From Microcebus murinus (Eukaryota > Chordata > Mammalia > Primates > Cheirogaleidae): a DNA stretch of 64,000 bases. The DNA is taken from assembly GCF_040939455.1 (NCBI RefSeq), contig NC_134124.1:28471138-28535137 (forward strand), given 5' to 3'. Position 1 is the first letter of the stretch, and each line of letters begins with the position of its first letter. Position numbers and translations under genes: made by a program. The notes beneath the pieces are model-generated. The model was not told where the DNA came from, ran no database searches, and saw only the letters and a program-made list of their open reading frames with translations. This document shows, piece after piece, positions 1 through 13,769 of this stretch.

Positions 1-2581
<2,581 letters not shown>

Positions 2582-2594
<13 letters not shown>

Positions 2595-3932
2595 TTTCTA
2601 GTCCCTTGAGGTGTGACATTGCGTTGTTAATTTCTGATCATTCTGTCTTTGTAACGTAAGTATTAATATTTAGGGCTGCGAATTTCCCTCTTAATACTCC
2701 CTTTTCTATATCCCATAGACATTGGGTGCTTGTGTCATTATTGTCATTCTGTTCAAAAAATCTTTTGATTTCCATCTTAATTTTGTCATTGATTCAAGGA
2801 TTATTCAGCAGCTGGTTGTTTAGTTTCCATAACTTTGTGAAGAGTTGAGAGTTCTTTTTTGAGTTAATTTCTAGTTTTTTTTCCACTGTGATCTAAAAAG
2901 ATACATGGAATGATTTAAAGTTTTCTGAGTTTCTGAGACTTGCTTTGTAAGCTAACACATGATCTATCTTGGAAAATGTCCCATGTGCTGATGAGAAGAA
3001 TGTATACTCCGCAGTTTTAGTGTAGAATGTTCTGTAGATGTCTGTTAGGTCTATTTGTTCTAGAGTCCTGTTTAAGTCTAGTGTTTCTTTGTTTATCTTG
3101 TACCTTGATGAGCTGTCTGTCCAGTTCTGTCAGTGGAGTATTAAAGTCCGTAGCAAATATGGTTGTGCTGTTGATTTCTTTGCTTAGATGTAGTAGTATT
3201 TTATTCATGAATCTGGGAACTCTTGTGTTAGGTACATATATATTTAGGACTGTTATATCTGATTGCTGAATTATTCCTTTTAATATTGTATAATGACCAT
3301 ATTTGTCTTTTTTACCATTGTTATTTTAAAATTTATTTTATCTAATATGAGAATAGCTATTGTTGCTCACTTTTGGTTTCCTTTCATATGGAATATTTTT
3401 TCCCATCCCTATACCTTGAGTCTATGAGTATTCTTACAAGTTGGATGGGTTTCTTGGAGATAGCAGATACATTGGGTATGTTTTTTATCCATTCAGCAAG
3501 TCTATATTTTTCAAAAGGAGCGTTAAGATGGTCTATGTTCAATGTTAGTATTGATATGTGAGATACTATTCTGTTCATCATGTTGCATGACAACTAGTTG
3601 CTTTGTTTCTCTCCTGTGTTACTCTTTTGTAAGGGTTATGAGCTTTATTTTTTGGGTTTGTGGGTATTGATTGTTTTTTTCCATGTATAGGGCATTTTTA
3701 AGCATTTCATTTAGGGTATGTCCAGTTGGCAAATAAATTCTCTTAGTGTTTGCTTGTCTGGAAAGACTTTATTTCTCCTTCATATATGAAACTTAGTTTT
3801 GCAGAATGCAAAATTTTTGGCTAGCAGTTATTCTGTCTAAGAAAACTAAAAATGGGACCTCAATATCTTCTGGTTTGATAAGTTTCTGCTGAGAGGTCTA
3901 CTGTTAGTCTGATGGGCTTTCCTTTGTAAGTA
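2582..3932 (-). mobile_element. LINE-1 segment B: ORF2 5' part and ORF1 3' part
   Basis: Continuation of the same L1 beyond the Alu. From 3593 down to 2582 the minus strand carries the endonuclease domain. From about 3600 to 3930 it carries the C-terminal part of ORF1: the translation includes pieces such as KLSFIYEGEIKSFPDKQTLR, which match the usual end of ORF1p. The segment ends abruptly at 3932, where the mariner begins after a TA. Confidence 0.9.
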
Positions 3933-5205
3933 TTAGGTAATTAAATATGAAATGTTTGATATTGAATCAAAAGTTTTATACAGGAAGCAATACAATGAAT
4001 CAAAGTATACACCTATACTATCAACACAATTATGCCATTTTTGCTTGTTTATGCCTGCAGTGAAGAAGCCTGGAGAGCAAGTGGTGATGAAATTGCAAAA
4101 GGCGTTTTCCAAAGTTTGTTAACAATTGAATAGTTTTCCTTGTAAGAAGTGGTCCAAAGCCTGTAAGAAGTGGTAGTCAGTTTCTGCAAGGTCCGGTGAA
4201 TACTATGGATAACAGAGAGTTTCTAAGTCCAGCCTCTGTAGTTTGAGCCGTGTTGTTTTCTGCAACGTGTGGTCTTGCAAGAGAATTAGCCTGTCTCTGT
4301 TGACCAATAGTGGCTGCTTAATTGCAAGCATCTTCACCATTTCATCCAACTGGTTACAGTAGACATTTGCTGTTATCAATTGACCAGGTTTCATGAAGCT
4401 GTAGTAAATAATACCAGTGCTGGACCACCAAATAAACACCATTAACTTTCTTTGATGAATATTTGGTTTTGAACTATGTTTCAACACTTCGTCTTCATCC
4501 AACCATTGTGCTGAATGCTTGCAATTGTCAGAAAGGTTCTATGTTTCATCACACGTAACAATACGGTGTAGAAGTGGTTCACCTTTATTTCATGACAGCA
4601 AAGAAAGGCACGCTTCAAGATGATTTCTCTTCTGATGCTTATTTAATTCATGCAGTACCCATCTGTCCAGCTTCTATACCTAACCAATTTGTTTCAAATA
4701 GTCCAATATTGTTGGAATAGTAGTGTCAAACCTCATTGTTAATTCATGTGTAGGTTGAGATGGATTTGCTTCACTACAGCTTTCAGCTCTTCATAATCTA
4801 CCTTGGTCTCATGTCACCCACATGGCTCATTTTCAAAATTAAAATCACCAGAACAAAGCTTCTTAAACCATTGGTGTACTGTGAGTCTATTAGCCACATC
4901 CTTCCCAAACACTTTGATAATATTTTCAGCTCTCTCTGCTGCATTGGTTCCATGATGGAATTCATATTAAAAAATAACACAGATTTTTATTTACCCTCAA
5001 GAGTGGTCAAGCTGTTGGTTTCACAAAAAATTGCTCTAAAAAATAATTTAGAGATAATCCCAAGCCAAAACATGTGTTTGAAAGAATGAGGATGTACCTG
5101 CACAATAGAAAATAAAAGAAGAAGTGTCAAGAGAAATGTCAAAGATATCAACTATCAAACTTAGTACTTAAGGAAATCGGACATTTCATACTTAATAACC
5201 TAATA
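3931..5205 (-). mobile_element. Full-length mariner DNA transposon nested in L1 ORF1
   Basis: A 1271-bp element (3933-5203) flanked by TA at 3931-3932 and 5204-5205, the target duplication of mariner/Tc1 elements. The ends are inverted repeats: the left begins ttaggtaattaaatatgaaa and the right, reverse-complemented, begins ttaggttattaagtatgaaa, continuing similarly to about 28 bp. Both length and ends fit a complete mariner. The L1 sequence left and right joins cleanly if one TA and the element are removed. The transposase lies on the minus strand and is listed separately. TIR mismatches and several stops show that it is no longer active. Confidence 0.92.
3990..5000 (-). pseudogene. Mariner transposase, broken (Hsmar1/SETMAR-like)
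   Basis: Mariner transposases cut and paste DNA through a DD34D active site. On the minus strand, helix-turn-helix sequence appears near 4960-4860 (AAERAENIIKVFGKDVAN), the linker-like HELNKHQKRNHLEACLSLLS near 4610, and the catalytic domain at 4555-4000. The first aspartate is in TCDE (4544-4555), the second in LLQDHT (codon 4272-4274) and the third in the TDYHF block (codon 4176-4178). About three residues after the second aspartate are lost. Best-preserved stretch: codons 4203-4502 (KPNIHQRKLMVFIWWSSTG). Several stops and at least one frameshift make it inactive. The closest family I recall is the one donating the SETMAR transposase domain; a search is needed for the subfamily. Confidence 0.9.
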
Positions 5206-7270
5206 ATTTGTTTCTTTCATCTCACAGTTTGTATGATTTTTCCTTTCACTTTGACTTTGGTCAGGCTGATTACCATATATCTTGGTGATGTCCCATTTCT
5301 TATGAATCTTCCAGGTGTTCGATGATCATCTTGTATATGGATGTCCTGACATCTAGAGATAACAGAAAAGTTTTCCTCTATTATTTTCTCATATAGGTTT
5401 TCCATGCTTATTGATTTTTCCTCCTACCTCAGGGATATCTATAATTCTTATATTAATTTGCTTTGCATAATCCCATACTTCTCTCAGTGATTGTCCATTG
5501 TTCTTTATTCCTTTTTCTATAATTTTTGATGGTTGTTTCTGATGAATTTTGAAATTTCCTAGATGTCTCTTTTGCTTCTCTAAGTTCAGTTATCTCTTTT
5601 CTAATGTAATTTATCTCTTTAGTTAATTTTTAATTCATGTCTTTAATTATTTTTTTGGTTTCTTTGAGATGTTTTCCCACCTTCTCCTCAATTCCATCTA
5701 TCTTCCTTGCCATCCATAATCTGAATTACATATCTGTGATTTCACCAGTTTCCTTTTGGTTGGAGCTCATTACTATAGAGCTATTGTGATCCTTTGTTCG
5801 TGGCAAGACAGCCACCTTTTCATGTTGCTGGAGCTTTTATGCTGGTGCTTTCTCATCTTGGGATACTTGTCTCAGTTCAAAACAGATAGCAGATATGGTA
5901 TACTTGTCCTTTCTGCTGAGACCTCTCTTGCTCTATGAAGATAGGGATGGGTCTCTACATGGTGTGCTTAGGTTCTACTCTAGAAGCTTAACCAGGCAGA
6001 AGGGGGTGGATGCACTGTGGGCCTTTAACATTGCTGCTCTGCTGCATCTCCCCTGTTTCCCTGTGATTGTCACAAGGCCATTGTGGCAGGGCATCCCTGG
6101 GGTTAGGTGGAACGACCCCATGAGGCGGAGGTCCAAATGAGGTGGAGCTGGCTGGTAAGGCAGAGCATCAGCATCAGCACAGTGTGGATGAGGTCTGCTT
6201 GGCATGGCACACACACGTGCAGGCCTGGGAAGCCATGGGTGCCAGGTGCGTTGGCTGTGCGAGGTGTCGGCTGGGTGTGGCACAGGGTGTAGCAGGTGCT
6301 CAGGGTGTAGCAGACCCACAGGCCCATGGGACTCAGTGTGGAGTGGCCCCTCCATGTGGAGTGGACCATTGGGTCATAGCTCACACACAGGGTGGAGCGG
6401 GAGCCCTAGGTGCCTGTCCAGGACTGTGTGAGTCCATGGCGTGCAGACCACCCAGATCCAAAGGCTGTAGCTGCACTGGCTTCCATTCCACCTGGGAAGT
6501 TCCAGGTAGCAGCAGCCACATGCTATCAAGTTGCCCCAGCAGTGGGCAGTGAGCACTAGGGATTAGGGACATGAGCTCTGCCTATGTCCCACAGGAAGTG
6601 GGGATTACCAAGATCACAGCCCTTGGTCTCCTGTTCTTCCCAGGGCCACAGACAGTGGCGGCAGTGGGATTGCACACGTTACCTACCCACGAGGGCACAT
6701 AGGGGTGCTCATGTCACCTGCCCATGGGATGCACAAAGTTTTGGGATTCCCCACCTCGTCCTCACCTGGCAGGGGTAAGGGGAGAGGCTGAAGTCACAAA
6801 TCTGAGCCCTGGGGAAAAGTAGCATTCTGGGGTTGGTATGTTGCAATGGTCCCAGCCACAGTGCCCAGGACTCCCAAGCTGGCTGTCCCTTCTGTCTGGA
6901 GCAATGCAGTTTCACAGCCTCCAGCCAGGTCCCTGTATGAGTCTTGAGGCCTGCCACAGTGAAGGGGCCCTCTCACCTCCAGTTGCAGCATCCTCAGGGG
7001 GAGCGTGGAGTCTGGGATTTTCTCCTCTTTCCCTTTTCATGTGTGGCCGCTTTCCTTGATTACAACCAGTCCTGCTGAGCAGCTCATCACACGTCTATCT
7101 TCTTCACTTCACTCCTACCTGCTCTTGATGGATTCCCACCGCTCTTGCTCAGATGATCAATTCACCATTATTGGGTATCTATTCACCATTTTCCATCCTC
7201 TCAATGATTGCAGCATTGCGCAGGCGGCTTCCTGTCCGCCATGTTGTCCTCCTTCCTTTTTCTGGATGGT
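5204..7270 (-). mobile_element. LINE-1 segment C: ORF1 5' part and 5'UTR
   Basis: After the mariner, L1 ORF1 continues to about 5770. The stretch 5771-7270 is then GC-richer than the rest of the window, as expected for an L1 5'UTR/promoter. It contains short direct repetitions such as 'cagggtgtagcag' at about 6283-6311. The sequence changes character near 7270, just past a YY1-like motif, so the 5' end appears kept. With insertions removed, about 5.7 kb of this L1 is present, and the copy was probably close to full length. Confidence 0.85.
7234..7249 (-). promoter_or_regulatory. YY1-like motif at the L1 5' end
   Basis: On the minus strand the sequence reads ggacaacatggcggac, close to the AAnATGGCGG consensus that YY1 binds near the first bases of L1 5'UTRs. 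It lies about 20-35 bp inside the inferred 5' end (near 7270). Position and core support this; activity in this old copy is not implied. Confidence 0.6.
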
Positions 7271-7500
7271 GTAAATTCTTACAGGAAATAAAGATGATGA
7301 CAATCACAGTCATAATTTTAAAAGCTGATATGTATAACAGTAATGAATATATTCGGGGTTTTGTCCAACTTTCTTTGCTTTAATATGCCACAACTCTTTA
7401 TCCTCTATGAATCATACTCTGTCCGTGTGGTTTGGCTAGATGAGATCACAGTCCTGACCTACATGTCAAATGAATCATACTCGTCAATTATACTATTCTA
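7271..7500. other. Unassigned sequence beside the L1 5' end
   Basis: No repeat or gene was recognised with confidence. It may contain the start of the ancient repeat that follows, since a pair of 'gaatcata' motifs (about 7410 and 7473) recurs. Confidence 0.4.
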
Positions 7501-7915
7501 ACTCTTTGTCTACTGGGATTGTTTCAGGGATGGACACACGTCCCAGGCTAATCAGAATTGCCCACGTGTTTTGAGAAGGTTAAACAAATATGTTGAATAT
7601 ACTCTGGAAATTTCAAGCTATAAGGGCAAAATAATCCCAAGCTGCTGGAGACCTATATTCTCACCATGTGGAGAAAGTCTGCTTAATGAAGCCAGCACAG
7701 AGAAAACCAGAACTTGGGGCACTGAAGACAAACACTCTAATAGCAGTTTGAGATCTAAATTCAGCAGAGTTTAAAGTTAATTCTATTCTCTGGGCTTTTA
7801 ATATAATTTAGTAAATCAACTCATTTTTTTTTTTTTTTTTTTTTTGCTTAATCCAGTTTTATTTGGGTTTCTCTCACTTGCAACTGAATAGGTGGTCCTG
7901 ACTGGAAGAGGAGTA
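7500..7915 (+). repeat. Ancient interspersed repeat, family not named with certainty
   Basis: The order of short blocks (cccaggctaatcagaattgc, then ctcaccatgtggagaaagtc, then the poly-T and 'gcttaatccagttttatttg', then 'tctctcacttgcaactgaat' and 'gtcctgactgg') matches a common old mammalian repeat 3' end that I know but cannot name securely. A run of about 23 T at 7826-7848 has expanded inside it. Confidence 0.6.
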
Positions 7916-8529
7916 ATTTGGATCTAGAATTGTGTTATGTGCTAACATAGATTGTCATATAGAATTCCCATAATTCCATGAGTTTTTAAAATTGGGGATA
8001 TGTAAATAAATAATGTGACTACAATCTTTTTAGACTTACAGAAAGCTCCATCACCATTCAAAGGAGAAACAAAGTTAGGGGAAAATACTTTTCTAACAAT
8101 TGGATGAAATGAACAAACTTTCAATGAAAATATGTATACCTTCATTTCTATATTGTTTAGATGATACGACTGTGTTATTTTTCCTGCATCTTGCATTTGT
8201 CCTTTTTATCATCTTTTTCTTACTCCATTTTAGTTCGTGCGAATTGTCATTATCTTTACATTAAAAATTCCTGGAACACTTTTACCTTTTGTGTCTATTC
8301 AAATTTTCCTGCTATTAGTGGTGAAGAAGCAAATCTAAAAAGAAAAGCATTTCAAAATAGATTCGATTTGACTCAAATATTACACACTGTGATGCATTGC
8401 TGTTTTCTCAAAAATCTGTCCATATCAGTGTGATAATTTCACATAAATTCAAAAACTATGTATTTTCTGCTTTCTGTTCTTTATCCAAATGATTATAAGA
8501 TGCTAACTCAGTAATGTTAAGTAACAATC
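7916..8529. other. AT-rich unassigned sequence
   Basis: No recognisable repeat or gene. The open frames here are short, overlap on both strands and have no known motif. Confidence 0.5.
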
Positions 8530-9010
8530 AATACAATTTATTTTAAATTTATTTTTTTACCTTACTTTTTGAAATATTTTTAGACTTATAGAAAAGTTTA
8601 TTTCTGGTATACACACCACCGTAATGTCAACATCTTATATTACTGTGGGATATTTGTCGAAACTGAGAAGTAAACATTGATACCCACTATTAACTAAACT
8701 TTATTCATATTTCACAAGTTTTTCCACTAAAGTCCTTTTTCTCTTCCAAAATCCAAACCATAGCTCCCATTGCATTCAGTTGCCATGTTTCTTTCGTCTC
8801 CTCTAACATGTGACAGTTTCTCAGTCTTCCCTTGTTTTTCATGATCTTGACATTTTTGAAGGATGTTGGTTAGTTATTTTGTAGAATGTCCCTCAATTTG
8901 GGTTGATTTTATGTCTTCTTATGATGTGATTCAACTTATGTATTTTTGTGAAGAATAACATGAAAGTGATGTGCCTTTCTCAGGGTGTCAGAAAAGAAAG
9001 TATATACTAT
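8530..9010. mobile_element. Old L1M fragment
   Basis: Contains the block 'acttatagaaaagtt', then 'taatgtcaacatcttatatt', 'actattaactaaac', 'tcacaagtttttccactaaa' and 'tttgtagaatgtccctcaat'. This order is typical of an old L1M/L1ME UTR-type fragment. It is well diverged; orientation not assigned. Confidence 0.65.
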
Positions 9011-9179
9011 ATTACAGGTAAAATGACCTTGATAACTTGGTTAAAGCAATGTCCATGGTGTTTTTCTGCACTGAAGTTACTATCTTTCCCTTTGTAGTAG
9101 AAAATTATTTTGAGGGAGGTAATTTGAGAAAATACAAAATTAATTTCTCTTCAAGCTTTTTTTTTTTTTACTTTCTCAA

Positions 9180-10090
9180 ATGTGTTTTGATTTTTCTGGT
9201 TTATCTGCCTTTCTTTTACATATGTTAGAATCAGCTTGTTCAAATCTATGGAAATTTCTGCTGGATTTTTATAGAGATTGAACTAAATCCCTATATCTAT
9301 TGGTATAGAATTGACATCTTAACAATAGTGAGTCTTCCAATATTTAAACATAGTACATCTATCCATTTATTTAGTCTTTCCTTTATTTCACCAGGGCTTT
9401 TTAGATTTTAGTATACAAAGTCTATACAGTTGTAGATTATACATATTTCGTTGTTTTTGTGGTGCAATTATAAATGATGTTTTTTTTATTTCAAGTTTTA
9501 ATTCTCCTTGTTAGTATAATATATATATTTTTACATTGACCTCCTATCTTATACCTTTACTAAAACCCCATTAAATTCTGAAAGCTTTATCTGTAAATTC
9601 TTTGGAATTTTTTACATCAAGATAATCATATAAATAGAGGTAATAGAGATAATCATATAAATCATATAAAAATTAATCATATTAATAGTCTATAAATAGA
9701 GGTATTTTCAATTCTTACTTTCTAATCTGTATGTATTTTATTTCTGTCTGTTGTTTTAATTGAACTGCCTACAACTTCTAGGACATGTTGAAGAGAGAGG
9801 ATAAGAGAAGACCTCCTTGCCTTGTGCCAGTACAAGGGGAAAGTAGTTCAGTTTCACCATTAAGTATCACATTAGCTCTAGTTTTGTGTTTTTTATTTTT
9901 CTTTTTTTCCCCACATATGATCATTATAAGGTTAAGGAATAAGGTTCATTTATTTCCAAGGGTATATGAGTAAGCACTGTTTTTCTTCATCCTCCAGTGA
10001 GGTTGTTTTATATAAATTTAATAAAATTTGATTTTTTTTATCATTGTCTATATTCCAACCGGTGATAGCTGAATATCCTCAATGACTTTT
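9180..10090 (-). mobile_element. Old L1M fragment, ORF2 reverse-transcriptase region, antisense
   Basis: The plus strand shows the complement of the L1 RT region: 'gaattgacatcttaacaata' and 'gagtcttccaat' near 9310, 'tttatttcaccagggctttt' near 9380, the linker around 9590-9720, and 'tccttgccttgtgccagtac' near 9810 followed by 'caccattaagtatcacatta'. Order and spacing fit an antisense ORF2 piece. Short duplicated blocks (tcatataaat, aatagaggta) occur at 9620-9705. No open frame remains. Confidence 0.8.
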
Positions 10091-10114
10091 TAAATTAGTG
10101 TACCCTTTTCACAC

Positions 10115-10790
10115 TGACTTCTTTCACATAACAATATATATTTAAGAATCCTTGGGCAATTATAAATAAAGCACCAATAAACATTTGTGCACAGTTTTTT
10201 GTTTGTGTTTGTGGACCTAAGTTTTTATAATAAATCAGGTAAATGTGTAGAAACACAATTGCTGGATTGCATAGTAAGATTATGTTTAGCTTTGTAAGAA
10301 ACTGCAGAATTGCCTTTTGAAGTGGTGACATTTTGGAATCCCACCAGCAATGAATGTGAGTGCTTATTGCTCTGCATCTTTAGCAACAAATGATATTTTC
10401 AGTTTTTGGGTTTTTTGTTTTGTTTTGTTTTTTTTAGATTTTAGCCATGTTATTATAGGTACAGTGGTATCTTTATCATGTGTAATTTGAAATTACAAAA
10501 TGACTATATTGAGCATATTCTCATATATTTATTTGACATCAGCATATGCTCTTTGATGAGGCAACTATATACATATTTTGCCCTTTTTTGTTAGTTGGGT
10601 CAATTTTCTTTTCATTTTTTGAGTTTTAAGAATTCTTTATTTTGAATGCAGGAAATTTATTCTATATCTGTTTTGCAAATGTTTTCTCCCAGACTGTGGC
10701 TTCATTTTCATTATCTTTACAGTGTCTTTGGCAGAGCAGAGTTTTTTTGAAATTATAATAAAGTTTAGCTTCTGGTATTATATCTAGAAA
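10115..10790 (-). mobile_element. Separate old L1M 3'-end fragment, antisense
   Basis: Carries the complement of the L1 ORF2 C-terminal and 3' region: 'aagcaccaataaacatttgt' (10170), 'acaattgctggattgcatag' (10255), 'atcccaccagcaatgaatgt' (10337) and 'gcaaatgttttctcccagac' (10675). In the antisense direction this is more 3' than the preceding fragment, so the order restarts and it is a separate insertion. Confidence 0.8.
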
Positions 10791-11320
10791 CTAATTATCA
10801 AAACCAAGGTAATAGAATGTTCTAGCAACTCTGTCAGCAGTATTAACATTGTTACTTGTTATATGCTATTGGTTAGCCTGGCTGTGGGCAGTTGACAGAG
10901 TAAGTTCCCTGTTGTTCTGATTTAGCCTCAGTCTTGGACAGACACTATGCCCTGGGACTTGGGGATCTGGCCTTCCCAGTGTTCCAGCCTTTCTCCCAAC
11001 TATATAACTGGGCCTGACATCTGCCCCTGCCTCCACTTCAGGACTAGAGAGATCTTCCTCTTTCCTTCTGGCTGCAATGAGTTATTACCAGTGCTTAAGA
11101 TAACCAGTATTTTTGCCCCTTCATCAAATTAAGATTTTTGCTCTGTATGGGAGATAGGGAAGGAGGATCCAGATTGAGATTTGTGCCCTACTACAACAGC
11201 CTCCCAGTCCTGCTCCATGAGGACTGCTTTCTCAGGACCCTCCCTAATTATTTTTGTGAGTATTCATTGATACCCTGGGGGGAAAAGTCACAAAAGAGTA
11301 GGAACCCTCCTTAAGTCTTT
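10791..11320. other. Unassigned, moderately GC sequence
   Basis: Nothing recognised. The composition is less AT-rich than its surroundings, but there are no coding or repeat motifs that I can defend. Confidence 0.4.
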
Positions 11321-11321
11321 G

Positions 11322-11732
11322 GCATTGTATTTATCTACTCAGGCTACCATAATAAGATACCATAAATTGAATGGCTTAAACAACAGAAATTTATTTTCTC
11401 ACAGTTCTGGAGACTGGAAGTCTAGGATCAAGGTGTCAGCAGTGTGGGGTTCTGGTGAAGCCTCTTTTCTTGGCTTGCTGACAGCTACCTTTTCACTCTG
11501 TCCTCACATGACTTTTCCACTGTGCATGTGTACGTAGAGAGCATGAGCTCAAGTGTCTTTCCCGCTTTTACAAAAACACCAGTCACTTTGGACCATAGCT
11601 CTGATCTCTTGACCTCATCTAACCCTAATTACCTCCCAAAGGCCCCTTCTCCAAATACCATCACATTGGAGGTTAAGGCTTCAACAGATGAATTGATAGG
11701 GAGACACAATTCAGTCCCTAATAGGTGCCCCC
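11322..11732 (-). mobile_element. MLT1-type solo LTR (ERVL-MaLR), antisense
   Basis: The plus strand reads as the complement of an MLT1 LTR: 'ggctaccataataagatacc', 'aacaacagaaatttattttc', 'tcacagttctggagactgga', 'tcctcacatgacttttccac', 'tgacctcatctaaccctaat', 'ccaaataccatcacattgga' and 'cacaattcagtccctaatag'. The order is complete from one LTR end to near the other. No internal viral genes lie next to it, so it is a solo LTR of a long-extinct retrovirus-like element. Confidence 0.85.
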
Positions 11733-11977
11733 ACCCCGCTATGGAGCTTCACACCCTTTTGCTAGCTCACATTTTACCACCTTCAATTTCTTAACTATTC
11801 TGGTTCTGACCAGTGTTCTGCTGCTTATATTCCAGGAAAACAGGTACTCATGTCCCATCTCTCATCATAGGTATCTATCTGTTTATATTTTGGAGTAGTT
11901 GGTAGATATCAGCTCTCCATTAGGATTAAGAAAAGTTGTGACCTTTCATAAAGGTGTTTTTTTTTAATTCCTCTTGC
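11733..11977. other. Unassigned spacer
   Basis: Nothing recognised between the MLT1 LTR and the tetranucleotide repeat. Confidence 0.4.
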
Positions 11978-12086
11978 CCTTCCTTCCTTCCTTCCTTCCT
12001 TCCTTCCTTCCTTCCTTCCTTCCTTCCTTCCTTCCTTCCTTCCTTCCTTCCTTCCTTCCTTCCTCCTTCTCTCTCTCTCTCTCTCT
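11978..12086. repeat. (CCTT)n microsatellite with a (CT)n tail
   Basis: About 21 uninterrupted CCTT units at 11978-12063, then a short break and (CT)n to 12086. Uninterrupted runs of this length are usually variable in number between individuals. Confidence 0.98.
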
Positions 12087-12309
12087 TTTTCTTTTCTTAA
12101 TTCATGGATGAGGGCCCCACTCTTTTCCGCTCTCTAGGTCTCTTAGTGGTCACTGACAATTTCACTTTTAGGATTTAAACACCAGGTATTTTTAGTTCCA
12201 TTGGAGTGGAGTAATTTTGTGGTACTCTCAAGTGAGTCCTAACTTATCACAGTAATAGAGTTATAGGAGATTCAAAACTACTCATTACACTGCTCATATG
12301 AGATACACA

Positions 12310-12535
12310 TAGTCTCAGCAGAGCTCTAAGTTTATTCTGTGCCTGACACTGTTCATGTGTTGTCTTACTTAATCCTGATAGCAAACATATGAAGTAGCCA
12401 ACAGGAAAATGAGACTTAGAGTGACTAAGAAGTTTGTCCAGAGTTGCACATCTAGCAAATAGCATGAGTAAGATTTGAACCAAAGCAGCTTAACTTCAGA
12501 GCCTACATGCTTAATCACTGAACTCTTCTGTTTCC
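12310..12535 (-). mobile_element. MIR SINE, antisense
   Basis: The complement of the MIR core is visible: 'gcctgacactgttcatgtgt' , 'acttaatcctgatagcaaac', 'aaatgagacttagagtgact', 'agatttgaaccaaagcagct' and 'cttaatcactgaactcttct'. It is diverged, as usual for this ancient tRNA-derived SINE. Confidence 0.75.
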
Positions 12536-12775
12536 TGAGAAATGGAAGTAACCTTCAAAGAGTTACTTGCTGGTGAATGAAAAAATAAAACCTATCATTT
12601 ACTTTCTGAATCACTTGGCCACACTTTCAGAGGAGACTAGAGATTATTTTTGTCAGTTTTATAAACTCAGAAAAAGATGCCTCTGTGAAAGTTTTAAATA
12701 ACTATTTGTTTATCTTGGTGCTAGCCCAGCTAAAATGGCTATTATTGTTTTGATGTAGGACATGTGTGTTGATCT

Positions 12776-13152
12776 AAAATATACCCTTAGGCAGGGCATA
12801 GTGGCTCACATCTGTAATCTCAGAACTTTGGGAGGCTGAAGCTATGAGATCTCTTGAGGCCAGGAGTTCAAGACAAGCCTGGGCCCAACATAGCAAGATC
12901 TCTACAAAAAACAAACAAACAAACAAAAAAAAAAACGAAAGAAAGAAAATTAACTGAGCATGATGGAGCATGCCTGTAGTCCTAGCTACTTAGGAGGCTG
13001 AGGTAGGAGGATTGCTTGAGCCTGGGAGTTTGAGACTTCAGCGAGCTATGATCATCCTACTGCACTCCAGCCTGGGTGACAGAGTGAGACCTCATCTCCC
13101 TAGAAATAAATAAGTAAATAAATAAAATATAAAAAAATAAAATCTATCCTTA
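12776..13152 (+). mobile_element. Alu SINE (AluJ-like), sense, with target-site duplication
   Basis: Starts 'gcagggcatagtggctcaca' at 12791, has the two-monomer structure with an A-rich linker of CAAA units (12905-12935), and ends in an (AAAT)n-type tail near 13138. The direct repeat aaaatatacccttag (12776-12790) is matched at about 13139-13152 with two differences. It lacks the lemur-type junction, so it looks like an older, J-like copy. Confidence 0.9.
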
Positions 13153-13765
13153 GTCAGATCAGTTCTTACATATGAGCTAGCTAGCCAGCTTTTCATTTTA
13201 TGGTGAATGACTTTTACACAATTAATTACTAATGAGAGTCTCAATTGTGTTGAAAAATATTTAGAATAAAACATAAAAATTTTAATGAGTAAAAGTGACC
13301 AATGTTTGACCTCTTTTCATAGACTCTTAATTGAACAATAAGTAGTTATCCTAAAATAATTATGGACTCCAATTGGAATGTGGTTGAGACGATAATTGCT
13401 ATATTAGGCTGATTGATTAAGGTTGTGAAAAGTTATTAGTGAGAGGGTGAAGGGTCACAAATTTACGTTGTCCTTAGTTTAATTTGAATTCTGTCAATAA
13501 AAGGAAAAATAATTGTGGTACTCATATTTTATAAAAAATCATTCTCTCTTCCAATTAATGTCTTTGTCATTCTCTAAGCAATTAATCCAAAAATAAATTA
13601 TTGCCTACAGCCATCAGAGAAAGCATTGTCTTATAACATTTTCTGTTTTTTTTTTTCCGAGTAAGTATATTGACATAAACTACCACCAACTAAATGCAAA
13701 GAAATTTAAGGCTGAGGAGGATAATTTTCATGTAATTACTTATCCAAACTTTATAAAAAGTTGGG
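13153..13765. other. AT-rich unassigned sequence
   Basis: No repeat or coding signal recognised. Confidence 0.5.
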
Positions 13766-13769
13766 AAAG

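Larger units (their letters stand above)
3605..5770 (-). pseudogene. L1 ORF1 (RNA-binding protein), split by a mariner
   Basis: ORF1p is the trimeric RNA-binding chaperone of L1. A likely start codon is at 5768-5770 (minus strand), with a beginning like MSSNQKETGEI. It is followed by a lysine/glutamate-rich stretch with heptad-like spacing (coiled coil), then by the RRM region, where ENLYEKIIEENF and RTPGRFIRNGTSPRYMVISL are clear at 5400-5230. The frame contains several stops. The mariner at 3933-5203 sits within the RRM/C-terminal part, just after the residues corresponding to VTYKGKP. Sequence on both sides joins in the expected order once the insertion is set aside. Confidence 0.85.

Noticed and set aside
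4760..5089. 109-codon plus-strand frame
   Set aside because: It is antisense to the mariner transposase region.
5975..6552. Overlapping 126- and 136-codon frames on opposite strands
   Set aside because: They lie in the GC-rich L1 5'UTR, where stop codons are scarce; no protein family is recognisable.
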